Positions 1 through 6,478 of a stretch of DNA of 6,478 nt are shown in pieces. Positions within the stretch are counted from its first letter, which is position 1, and the number at the start of each line of letters is the position of its first letter. This DNA comes from Ectopseudomonas composti. Lineage in GTDB: Bacteria; Pseudomonadota; Gammaproteobacteria; Pseudomonadales; Pseudomonadaceae. The stretch spans positions 1 through 6,478 of the forward strand of contig CAMPIF010000255.1 of assembly GCA_946886245.1 (NCBI GenBank), read 5' to 3'. Below the pieces are notes generated by a model. It did no database searches. It saw nothing but the letters and a program-made list of their open reading frames with translations, and was not told the DNA's origin. Position numbers and translations under genes: made by a program.

Positions 1-47
1 GCCGCAGCCAGATCGGCTTGACCAGCGGCGCGGCCGGACTGCCCTGA
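1..47 (+). CDS. Possible C-terminal end of a plus-strand gene (partial)
   Basis: Reading from base 3, fourteen codons run to a TGA at 45-47 and give RSQIGLTSGAAGLP. Thirteen of the fourteen codons end in G or C, as in the confirmed genes of this window, and this is a better score than the other frames I checked here. A hairpin begins 12 nt after the stop, which fits a gene end. The fragment is too short to identify. A competing plus-strand frame stays open to the TAA at 68-70, and minus-strand frames are also open, so this is only the most likely reading. Confidence 0.35.
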   Translation, partial: RSQIGLTSGAAGLP

Positions 48-58
48 CCAATGACCGA

Positions 59-78
59 AGCGCCCTGTAATGGGCGCT
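59..78. terminator. Small hairpin after the left-edge gene end, terminator-like
   Basis: A perfect 7-bp inverted repeat, AGCGCCC (59-65) and GGGCGCT (72-78), encloses the 6-nt loop TGTAAT. It begins 12 nt after the possible stop at 45-47. There is no T-run on either side, so it is not a textbook intrinsic terminator. It may only protect a transcript end or may be part of the repeat-rich gap. Confidence 0.35.
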
Positions 79-102
79 AGCCCGCAGGTTGGAACCTTGA
101 AA

Positions 103-177
103 TTTGTAGGGTGGGCTTCAGCCCACGCTGATCGATACTGAAGCTTAAGCGGAACGCCTCCCTGCCCACCCTACAAA
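103..177. repeat. 75-bp element with 14-bp terminal inverted repeats (REP/MITE-like)
   Basis: TTTGTAGGGTGGGC at 103-116 is exactly reverse-complemented at 164-177. Inside the left end a second hairpin can form: GTGGGC (111-116), loop TTCA, GCCCAC (121-126). CTTCAG (116-121) is also repeated inverted as CTGAAG (138-143). There is no open reading frame. The core GTAGGGTGGGC resembles short repeats scattered between genes in many proteobacteria; that family assignment is from memory. The element ends 18 nt past the elbB stop, so an elbB transcript would read into it and could end in its hairpins, although no T-run follows. Confidence 0.7.
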
Positions 178-195
178 GTCCCTGTATGCCGTCAG

Positions 196-855
196 TCAGT
201 GGTGTGTCAGTTCCAGCACGCGGTCGACCAGTTTGTTGATGCCGGACGCTGCTTCGGCGATGGACTGGGCGAGCATGTAGGCCGGCGTGGTCACCAGCTT
301 GCGTTGGCTGTCTTCGATGATTTCACTGACCTCGCACTCATGGTGCTCGGCGCCCATCTGGGTCAGGGCGGCGGCGGTGTCGTGGTCGCTGCCGATGGTG
401 CAGACCACGCCTGCGCCGAAGATCTTCGCCGCCAGCGCCGGGGCGATGCACATCAGACCGACCGGCTTGCCGGCATCGACGAAGGCCTTGCAGGCGGCCA
501 GTACATCCGGTTGTACGGTGCAGCCGGCGCCACTGGTGGCGAAGTCGGAAAGGTTCTTCGCCACACCGAAACCACCGGGCAGGATCAGCGCATCGAAGGC
601 CTCGACGTGCAGCTCCTTGACGTCCTTGATCTGGCCGCGGGCGATGCGCGCCGACTCCACCAGGACGTTGCGCGTCTCGTCCATCTCGTCGCCGCTGTAG
701 TGGTCGACCACGTGCAGCTGCGGCACGTTGGGGGCGAAACACTGCACGTCGGCGCCACGCTGGTCGAGGCGCAGCAGGGTGATCACGCTTTCATGGATCT
801 CGGCGCCATCGTAGACGCCACAGCCGGACAGAATCACTGCCACTTTCTTGCTCAT
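196..855 (-). CDS. elbB: ElbB, DJ-1/PfpI-family glyoxalase-like protein
   Basis: The 219-residue product matches the ElbB family (also called sigma cross-reacting protein 27A) in length and along its whole sequence as I recall the E. coli protein. ElbB is a soluble class I glutamine amidotransferase-like protein. It has reported glyoxalase activity and a genetic link to early isoprenoid synthesis; its physiological role is not settled. Visible motifs are the N-terminal ILSGCGVYDGAEIHE (residues 8-22, with Glu19), LPGGFGVAKNLSDFA (92-106), the nucleophile elbow GLMCIAPA with Cys136 (133-140), and TTPAYMLAQSIAEAASGI near the C terminus. The ATG at 853-855 is supported by AGGAG (862-866 read on the minus strand) with 6-nt spacing. 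The gene reads away from the desaturase gene and its stop lies 18 nt from the 75-bp repeat. No key residue appears to be missing. Confidence 0.95.
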   Translation of the reverse strand: MSKKVAVILSGCGVYDGAEIHESVITLLRLDQRGADVQCFAPNVPQLHVVDHYSGDEMDETRNVLVESARIARGQIKDVKELHVEAFDALILPGGFGVAKNLSDFATSGAGCTVQPDVLAACKAFVDAGKPVGLMCIAPALAAKIFGAGVVCTIGSDHDTAAALTQMGAEHHECEVSEIIEDSQRKLVTTPAYMLAQSIAEAASGINKLVDRVLELTHH

Positions 856-1019
856 GCTCGACTCCTGGTGAGGAAAAACGCGACCGTGAAGCGGGCGCGG
901 GTATTACCAATTCGTGGGATGTCGCCAAATGCCACTCGGGCTGTCATTTGCCGCCGCGAAGACTGGCGAAGCTGCGCATAGGATGAATAACAGCTCATTC
1001 CCGACACAAGTACAACGAT
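856..1019. promoter_or_regulatory. Divergent intergenic region between elbB and the desaturase gene
   Basis: This 164-bp gap must hold the elbB promoter and probably the desaturase promoter. I find no strong sigma-70 pair in either direction. The most notable site is an imperfect palindrome with arms CAAATG (926-931) and CATTTG (945-950), 25 bp in total, near the middle. It could be an operator, but six-base arms are weak evidence. The elbB side has a good ribosome binding site (862-866). The desaturase side has none that is convincing. Confidence 0.3.
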
Positions 1020-2324
1020 ATGGCGTTCGTTCTCTACGCAGTGCCCTTCTTCTTCCTGCTGATCGGCCTGGAATTGCTCGCTGACCGCTGGCGCGGTATG
1101 CGCACCTATCGTCTGGCCGATGCCCTTAACAGCCTCAGTGCCGGCGTGCTGTCACAGGCGACCGGCGTGTTGACCAAGGTGGTCGGGCTGCTCACCTACG
1201 CCTTCGCCTGGGAGCATCTGGCGCTGTTCGAACTGTCCGAAGGCAGCCTCTGGGTGTGGCTCTTCGCCTTCGTCTTCTACGATTTCTGCTACTACTGGAA
1301 CCACCGTCTGGGCCATGAGCGCAACGTGCTCTGGGCCGCCCATGCGGTGCATCACCAGAGCGAGGACTACAACCTTTCCACTGCGTTGCGGCAAACCAGC
1401 ACCGGTTTCATCTTCGGCTGGATCTTCTACCTGCCGATGGCGCTGGTCGGTGTGCCGCCGCTGGTGTTCTTCAGCGTCGCGGCGCTGAACCTGCTTTATC
1501 AGTTCTGGGTGCATACCCGGCATATTCCCAAGCTGGGCTGGTTCGAGTGGCTGTTCATCACCCCGTCCAACCACCGTGTGCACCATGCACAGAACCCTAT
1601 CTACATGGATCGCAATTACGGCGGTGTGTTCATTGTCTGGGATCGAATTTTCGGCACCTTCCAGGAGGAGCTCGACGAAGAGCCGGTGATCTTCGGTGTG
1701 ACCGTGCCGCTGGCCAGTTGGAACCCCTTGTGGGCCAACCTGCAGGTGTATGCCGGTCTGTGGCACGATGCCAAACGCGCCAGCTCCTGGTGGGACCGGC
1801 TGCGCATCTGGTTCATGCCCACCGGCTGGCGTCCTGCCGACGTGGCGGCACGCTATCCGCAGACCAAGGCGGATCTGCGCAATTTCCGCAAATTCGAGGT
1901 GCCTTTGGCGCGTGGCGCGCAGGTCTACGCGTCGCTGCAGTTCGTCTGCTACCTGCTGGCCGGCGTGTGGCTGCTGGCGCACGGAGACTCGCTTGCAATC
2001 GGCGCTGTGCTGCTGGCGTGCCTGTGGATGGCCCTGGGCCTTTGCAGCATTGGCATGTGGCTGGAGAATCGTGCCTGGGCGTCGAGATTCGAGTTATTGC
2101 GCCTGGCGGCCAATCTGCCCCTGCTGTGGCTGGCCGGTGATCTGGACATGCTGGTCATGAATGCAGCTGTCTGGAGTTGCCTGGCTGGCTACAGCCTGAT
2201 CAGCCTGCTCGGATTATGGCTGGTGCAGCGCGGAGGGCGGACCGGAACGCCGGCCGCTCGTAGCGAAGCGAACAGTTCGCCGCCCGGTACGCCCTGCTGC
2301 GTGGCTCATCCGCGCCGGCGCTGA
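1020..2324 (+). CDS. Sterol desaturase / fatty acid hydroxylase family membrane protein
   Basis: A 434-residue integral membrane protein with the histidine clusters of the fatty acid hydroxylase superfamily of di-iron oxygenases. Visible clusters are HRLGH (95-99), HAVHH (108-112) and HRVHH (185-189), with WVHTRH (163-168) between them. These would bind two irons on the cytoplasmic face and insert oxygen into a lipid substrate. The layout, with hydrophobic segments before the clusters and about four more after residue 300, recalls the alkylglycerol monooxygenase-like branch; the substrate is not known. ATG 1020 is the first start after an in-frame TGA at 984-986 and gives a membrane segment at once (residues 2-20), although no good Shine-Dalgarno sequence precedes it. 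The last 30 or so residues are Gly/Pro/Ser/Arg-rich, are not membrane-like, and are encoded by an inverted repeat. The 3' end overlaps the convergent dedA gene by 19 bp. Confidence 0.9.
   Translation: MAFVLYAVPFFFLLIGLELLADRWRGMRTYRLADALNSLSAGVLSQATGVLTKVVGLLTYAFAWEHLALFELSEGSLWVWLFAFVFYDFCYYWNHRLGHERNVLWAAHAVHHQSEDYNLSTALRQTSTGFIFGWIFYLPMALVGVPPLVFFSVAALNLLYQFWVHTRHIPKLGWFEWLFITPSNHRVHHAQNPIYMDRNYGGVFIVWDRIFGTFQEELDEEPVIFGVTVPLASWNPLWANLQVYAGLWHDAKRASSWWDRLRIWFMPTGWRPADVAARYPQTKADLRNFRKFEVPLARGAQVYASLQFVCYLLAGVWLLAHGDSLAIGAVLLACLWMALGLCSIGMWLENRAWASRFELLRLAANLPLLWLAGDLDMLVMNAAVWSCLAGYSLISLLGLWLVQRGGRTGTPAARSEANSSPPGTPCCVAHPRRR
2234..2295. repeat. 62-bp inverted repeat at the convergent gene ends
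   Basis: Twelve bases at 2234-2245 (starting AGGGCGG) pair with 2284-2295 at 11 of 12 positions. Within the loop are two smaller perfect hairpins, CGCT/AGCG (2255-2265) and GCGAA/TTCGC (2268-2280), so the RNA could fold into a Y shape. The element lies inside the last codons of the desaturase gene and starts 11 nt past the dedA stop on the other strand. It may stabilise or end the dedA transcript; no T-run is present. It could equally be a GC-rich dispersed repeat that has been read into the desaturase tail. Confidence 0.5.
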
Positions 2325-2860
2325 CGCCAGCGGTGTAGCCAGGCGAGGGCGAGCAGCAGCACCACGGCCGCGAGCAGGATGACCTGATAGTGGCGCAGTT
2401 CTTCGAGTAGCCCACCCATGGCATTGCCCAGGCTGTAGGCCAGCAGGCTGATGCCGCCGGCCCAGACGCCGGCACCGATGGCATCGAGCAGCAGATAGCG
2501 GCGCCACGAATAGCCGGACAGGCCGATGGTCAGCGGCATCACCGTGCGCAGGCCGTAGAGGAAGCGAAAGCACAGCACCCACAGGTCCGGGTAGCGCTGG
2601 ATCAGCGCGCTGGCGCGTTCGCCCAGCGGTTGCCAGCGCGGTTTGCGTGCCAGCAGGGCACGGCCGTGACGGCGGCCGAGGTAGTACCACAGCTGGTCGC
2701 TGGCGAAGGTGCCGAGAAAGGCGCACAGCGCCACCCATTCGATCTCCAGCACGTTGCGCACGGCCAGGTAGGCCGCCAGCAGCAGCGACACTTCGCCTTC
2801 GAGAAAGGTACCGAGTACCAGTGCCGGATAGCCAAACTGGCGGATCAGGTCTTGGAGCAT
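2306..2860 (-). CDS. DedA family membrane protein (YohD-like)
   Basis: A 184-residue inner-membrane protein of the DedA/SNARE-associated family (PF09335). Members are transporter-like, with re-entrant hairpins. Some recycle undecaprenyl phosphate and others affect membrane potential and drug or pH tolerance; the job of this member is unknown. Family marks visible are FLEGE with Glu21 and Glu23 (19-23), SDQLWYYLGRRHGR with Asp55 (54-67), and RFLYGLRTVMPLTIG with Arg99 and Arg105 (99-113). Hydrophobic segments lie near residues 10-33, 41-60, 121-147 and 157-176, followed by a basic tail (HRWRQRRRG). Length and sequence are closest, from memory, to the short E. coli paralogue YohD. ATG 2858-2860 gives the typical start, but its ribosome binding site is weak. 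The gene diverges from hemB and overlaps the desaturase 3' end. Confidence 0.9.
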   Translation of the reverse strand: MLQDLIRQFGYPALVLGTFLEGEVSLLLAAYLAVRNVLEIEWVALCAFLGTFASDQLWYYLGRRHGRALLARKPRWQPLGERASALIQRYPDLWVLCFRFLYGLRTVMPLTIGLSGYSWRRYLLLDAIGAGVWAGGISLLAYSLGNAMGGLLEELRHYQVILLAAVVLLLALAWLHRWRQRRRG

Positions 2861-2950
2861 GCCGTGAGCTCAACGATGCAGGTGCTGAAGACTACTCTGA
2901 CCATGGCAAACCCGGAAGGTGGCGCGTCATGCCACAATGCGCGACTGGCT

Positions 2951-2969
2951 GTGCGACGTGCCGTCGCAC
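2951..2969. repeat. Perfect 7-bp-stem hairpin next to the Pho-like box
   Basis: GTGCGAC (2951-2957) and GTCGCAC (2963-2969) enclose the 5-nt loop GTGCC. The hairpin ends one base before the first GTCAT repeat. As DNA it could be a dyad operator. As RNA it would lie in the leader of any transcript crossing the gap. No T-run follows on either strand, so it is not an obvious terminator. Confidence 0.45.
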
Positions 2970-2970
2970 G

Positions 2971-2999
2971 TGGTCATCTGGTTGTCATCATTTGGTCAT
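2971..2999 (+). promoter_or_regulatory. Candidate PhoB box: three 7-mers at 11-bp spacing
   Basis: TGGTCAT (2971-2977), TTGTCAT (2982-2988) and TGGTCAT (2993-2999) are separated by exact 4-base spacers, giving an 11-bp period and a GTCAT core in each unit. This is the architecture of a Pho box, where PhoB binds direct repeats of CTGTCAT-type 7-mers spaced by about 4 AT-rich bases; TTGTCAT is a common half-site form. The orientation points to hemB. A weak -10-like TAGAAC lies 8 nt after the last unit (3008-3013). If functional, the site would place hemB and the downstream ppk under phosphate-starvation control. The first spacer, CTGG, is less AT-rich than usual. Confidence 0.55.
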
Positions 3000-3007
3000 A
3001 ATGTTCG

Positions 3008-4208
<1,201 letters not shown>

Positions 4209-4227
4209 CGCCCTCAGGAACCCAGCG

Positions 4228-6411
4228 ATGAACAGCGAAGGACTCAACAGCGAAGTGCTCGACAACAACCCGCCTCAGGTCGAGGTGGTCGCCGAGACGC
4301 CCGTGGTGGAAACCCCGCCGCCGGCTCCGATTCCCAGCCTGGATGACAGCAGCCTGTACATCCACCGTGAACTGTCGCAGCTGCAGTTCAATATCCGGGT
4401 GCTGGAGCAGGCGCTGGACGAGTCCTATCCGTTGCTCGAACGCCTGAAGTTCCTGCTGATCTTCTCCAGCAACCTCGACGAGTTCTTCGAGATTCGCGTC
4501 GCCGGCCTGAAGAAGCAGATCAACTTCGCCCGCGAACAGGCCGGCGCCGATGGCCTGCAGCCGCACCAGGCGCTGGCGCGAATCAGCGAACTGGTGCACG
4601 AGCAGGTCGACCGCCAGTACGCGATCCTCAACGACACCCTGTTCCCGGCGCTGGCCAAGCACAACATCAACTTCATCCGCCGCCGCTACTGGACCACCAA
4701 GCTCAAGGCCTGGGTGCGTCGCTATTTCCGCGACGAGATCGCGCCGATCATCACCCCCATCGGTCTCGACCCGACGCACCCCTTCCCGCTGCTGGTGAAC
4801 AAGAGCCTGAACTTCATCGTCGAACTGGAAGGCGTCGATGCCTTCGGTCGCGATTCCGGTCTGGCCATCATCCCGGCGCCGCGTCTGCTGCCGCGCATCA
4901 TCAAGGTGCCGGAAGATGTTGGCGGCCCTGGCGACAACTACGTGTTCCTGTCGTCGATGATCCATGCCCACGCCGATGACCTGTTCCAGGGCATGAAGGT
5001 CAAGGGCTGCTACCAGTTCCGCCTGACCCGTAACGCTGACCTCTCGGTGGACACCGAAGACGTTGAGGACCTGGCGCGCGCCCTGCGCGGCGAGCTGTTC
5101 AGTCGTCGCTACGGCGATGCGGTGCGCCTGGAGGTGGTCGACAGCTGCCCGAAACACCTGCGCGACCACCTGCTCAAGCAGTTCGGCCTGACCGAGGGCG
5201 AGCTGTACCAGGTCAACGGCCCGGTCAACCTGACCCGCCTGTTCAGCATCACCGGTCTGGACAACCATCCGGAGCTGCAGCACGCGCCGTTTACGCCAGT
5301 GATCCCCAAGCTGCTGCAGAACGCCGAGAACATCTTCAGCGTGGTCAGCAAGCAGGACATTCTCCTGCTGCACCCCTTCGAGTCCTTCACGCCGGTGGTC
5401 GATCTGCTGCGTCAGGCAGCGAAGGACCCGCACGTGCTGGCGATCAAGCAGACCCTGTATCGCTCCGGCGCCAACTCGGAGATCGTCGATGCGCTGGTGG
5501 AAGCGGCGCGTAACGGCAAGGAAGTCACTGCGGTGATCGAGTTGCGTGCGCGTTTCGACGAAGAATCCAACCTGGCTCTGGCCAGCCGCCTGCAGGCTGC
5601 TGGCGCGGTAGTGATCTACGGCGTGGTCGGCTTCAAGACGCACTCCAAGATGATGCTGATCCTGCGCCGCGAGAATGGCGAGATTCGCCGTTACGCGCAC
5701 CTGGGCACCGGTAACTACCATGCCGGCAATGCGCGGCTGTACACCGACTACAGCCTGCTGACCGCCGACGTGGCGCTGGGCGAGGACGTGTCCAAGCTGT
5801 TCAGCCAGTTGATCGGCATGGGCAAGACCCTGCGCATGAAGAAGCTGCTGCACGCGCCCTTCACCCTGAAGAAGACCTTGCTCGAACTGATCGCCAAGGA
5901 AACCGCGGCCGCTGCCGAGGGCAAGCCGGCGCAGATCATCGCCAAGTTCAACTCGCTGACCGATCCGAAGATCATCCGTGCGCTGTACAAGGCCAGCCAG
6001 ACCGGGGTGAAAATCGACCTGGTGGTGCGCGGCATGTGCTGCCTGCGCCCTGGCGTGCCGGGGGTTTCCCACAATATTCAGGTGCGCTCGATCATCGGCC
6101 GCTTCCTCGAACACACGCGCGTCTACTACTTCCTCAATGGCGGTGACGAGCTGGTCTACCTGTCCAGTGCCGACTGGATGGAGCGCAACCTCGACAAGCG
6201 TGTGGAGACCTGTTTCCCGGTGGAGGGCAAGAAGCTCATCACCCGGGTCAAGAAGGAACTGGAAAGCTACCTGACCGACAACACCCAGGCCTGGGTGCTG
6301 CAGTCCGATGGCCGCTACCAGCGCCTGCAGCCCACCGGCAACCAGAACCCGCGCAACGCCCAGGCCGGACTGCTGGAAAAGCTCACCGCACCGGTCGTCG
6401 TCGCACGATAA
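4228..6411 (+). CDS. ppk: Polyphosphate kinase 1
   Basis: PPK1 transfers the gamma phosphate of ATP to growing inorganic polyphosphate chains, reversibly, and supports stress survival, motility and virulence in pseudomonads. The 727-residue product has the usual four domains: N-terminal (from about 40; [21 protein letters not shown]), head (about 150-345), and two phospholipase D-like C-terminal domains. The autophosphorylated histidine is His472 in FKTHSKM; His491 in [10 protein letters not shown] lies 19 residues on, the same spacing as the two essential histidines in E. coli. His629 in [11 protein letters not shown] marks the second such domain. Residues 1-38 are acidic and Pro/Val-rich, look disordered, and are absent from the shorter enterobacterial enzymes. 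ATG 4228 follows AGGAA (4216-4220) by 7 nt. The gene lies 19 nt after hemB. In P. aeruginosa ppx is convergent with ppk; no ppx is visible here before the window ends. Confidence 0.97.
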   Translation: MNSEGLNSEVLDNNPPQVEVVAETPVVETPPPAPIPSLDDSSLYIHRELSQLQFNIRVLEQALDESYPLLERLKFLLIFSSNLDEFFEIRVAGLKKQINFAREQAGADGLQPHQALARISELVHEQVDRQYAILNDTLFPALAKHNINFIRRRYWTTKLKAWVRRYFRDEIAPIITPIGLDPTHPFPLLVNKSLNFIVELEGVDAFGRDSGLAIIPAPRLLPRIIKVPEDVGGPGDNYVFLSSMIHAHADDLFQGMKVKGCYQFRLTRNADLSVDTEDVEDLARALRGELFSRRYGDAVRLEVVDSCPKHLRDHLLKQFGLTEGELYQVNGPVNLTRLFSITGLDNHPELQHAPFTPVIPKLLQNAENIFSVVSKQDILLLHPFESFTPVVDLLRQAAKDPHVLAIKQTLYRSGANSEIVDALVEAARNGKEVTAVIELRARFDEESNLALASRLQAAGAVVIYGVVGFKTHSKMMLILRRENGEIRRYAHLGTGNYHAGNARLYTDYSLLTADVALGEDVSKLFSQLIGMGKTLRMKKLLHAPFTLKKTLLELIAKETAAAAEGKPAQIIAKFNSLTDPKIIRALYKASQTGVKIDLVVRGMCCLRPGVPGVSHNIQVRSIIGRFLEHTRVYYFLNGGDELVYLSSADWMERNLDKRVETCFPVEGKKLITRVKKELESYLTDNTQAWVLQSDGRYQRLQPTGNQNPRNAQAGLLEKLTAPVVVAR

Positions 6412-6430
6412 AAAGCGGCTGCGTGCAGCC
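6410..6430 (-). terminator. Intrinsic terminator reading on the minus strand
   Basis: GGCTGC (6417-6422) and GCAGCC (6425-6430) form a GC-rich stem. Read on the minus strand the stem is followed by GC and then five T (plus-strand A at 6410-6414), the classical terminator layout. It overlaps the ppk stop codon. It would end a minus-strand transcript arriving from the right, for instance a convergent ppx, which is inference. The same stem may also cap the ppk transcript, though no T-run follows on the plus strand. Confidence 0.6.
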
Positions 6431-6442
6431 ATCCGATGACCC

Positions 6443-6460
6443 TCTCCCGCTTGCGGGAGA
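6443..6460. repeat. Perfect 8-bp inverted repeat downstream of ppk
   Basis: TCTCCCGC (6443-6450) and GCGGGAGA (6453-6460) form a dyad with only TT between the arms; the realistic fold is a 6-bp stem with loop GCTTGC. The motif resembles a short palindromic repeat common in Pseudomonas intergenic regions, from memory. It could act as a weak terminator or 3'-end stabiliser for ppk mRNA. Confidence 0.55.
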
Positions 6461-6463
6461 CGA

Positions 6464-6477
6464 CTGCATGGATGCAG
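6464..6477. repeat. Perfect 6-bp palindrome at the window edge
   Basis: CTGCAT (6464-6469) and ATGCAG (6472-6477) flank GG. The window ends one base later, so this may be the first arm of a longer repeat. It lies 3 nt after the previous inverted repeat, which suggests a composite repetitive element after ppk. Confidence 0.4.
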
Positions 6478-6478
6478 G

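Noticed and set aside
199..981. 260-residue plus-strand frame opposite elbB
   Set aside because: It is the antisense of a well-conserved gene, lacks a ribosome binding site, and reads into the promoter gap.

Overview
The window looks like a chromosomal segment of a Pseudomonas or close relative. The DNA is GC-rich and the real genes have mostly G or C in the third codon position. The hemB product has the zinc-free, aspartate-rich active site known from Pseudomonas aeruginosa porphobilinogen synthase, and hemB sits directly before ppk. The intergenic gaps hold short GC-rich inverted repeats of the kind common in pseudomonads. The genus call is inference; species cannot be decided here.

Layout. 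Positions 1-47 may be the last codons of a plus-strand gene entering from the left. Positions 48-195 hold a small hairpin and a 75-bp element with 14-bp terminal inverted repeats. elbB (196-855, minus) encodes a DJ-1/PfpI-family glyoxalase-like protein. It diverges across a 164-bp gap from a sterol desaturase/fatty acid hydroxylase family membrane protein (1020-2324, plus). That gene converges on, and overlaps by 19 bp, a DedA-family membrane protein gene (2306-2860, minus). An inverted repeat covers the overlap zone.

The 334-bp gap 2861-3194 between dedA and hemB is the richest non-coding stretch. It carries three GTCAT-core 7-mers at an exact 11-bp period, like a PhoB (Pho) box, reading toward hemB. 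Next comes a roughly 143-bp near-palindromic element, then an 18-bp palindrome holding a -10-like hexamer, then a clear ribosome binding site that fixes the hemB start at GTG 3195.

hemB (3195-4208) and ppk (4228-6411) are 19 nt apart on the plus strand and are probably co-transcribed. They encode porphobilinogen synthase (heme pathway) and polyphosphate kinase 1. After ppk, 67 bases remain. They hold an intrinsic terminator that reads on the minus strand, suggesting a convergent gene just outside the window, plus two further palindromes.

The five complete genes are ordinary housekeeping or conserved genes. I see no undescribed multi-gene system. The observations most worth checking are the possible phosphate-starvation control of the hemB-ppk unit and the palindromic element lying between the Pho-like box and hemB.
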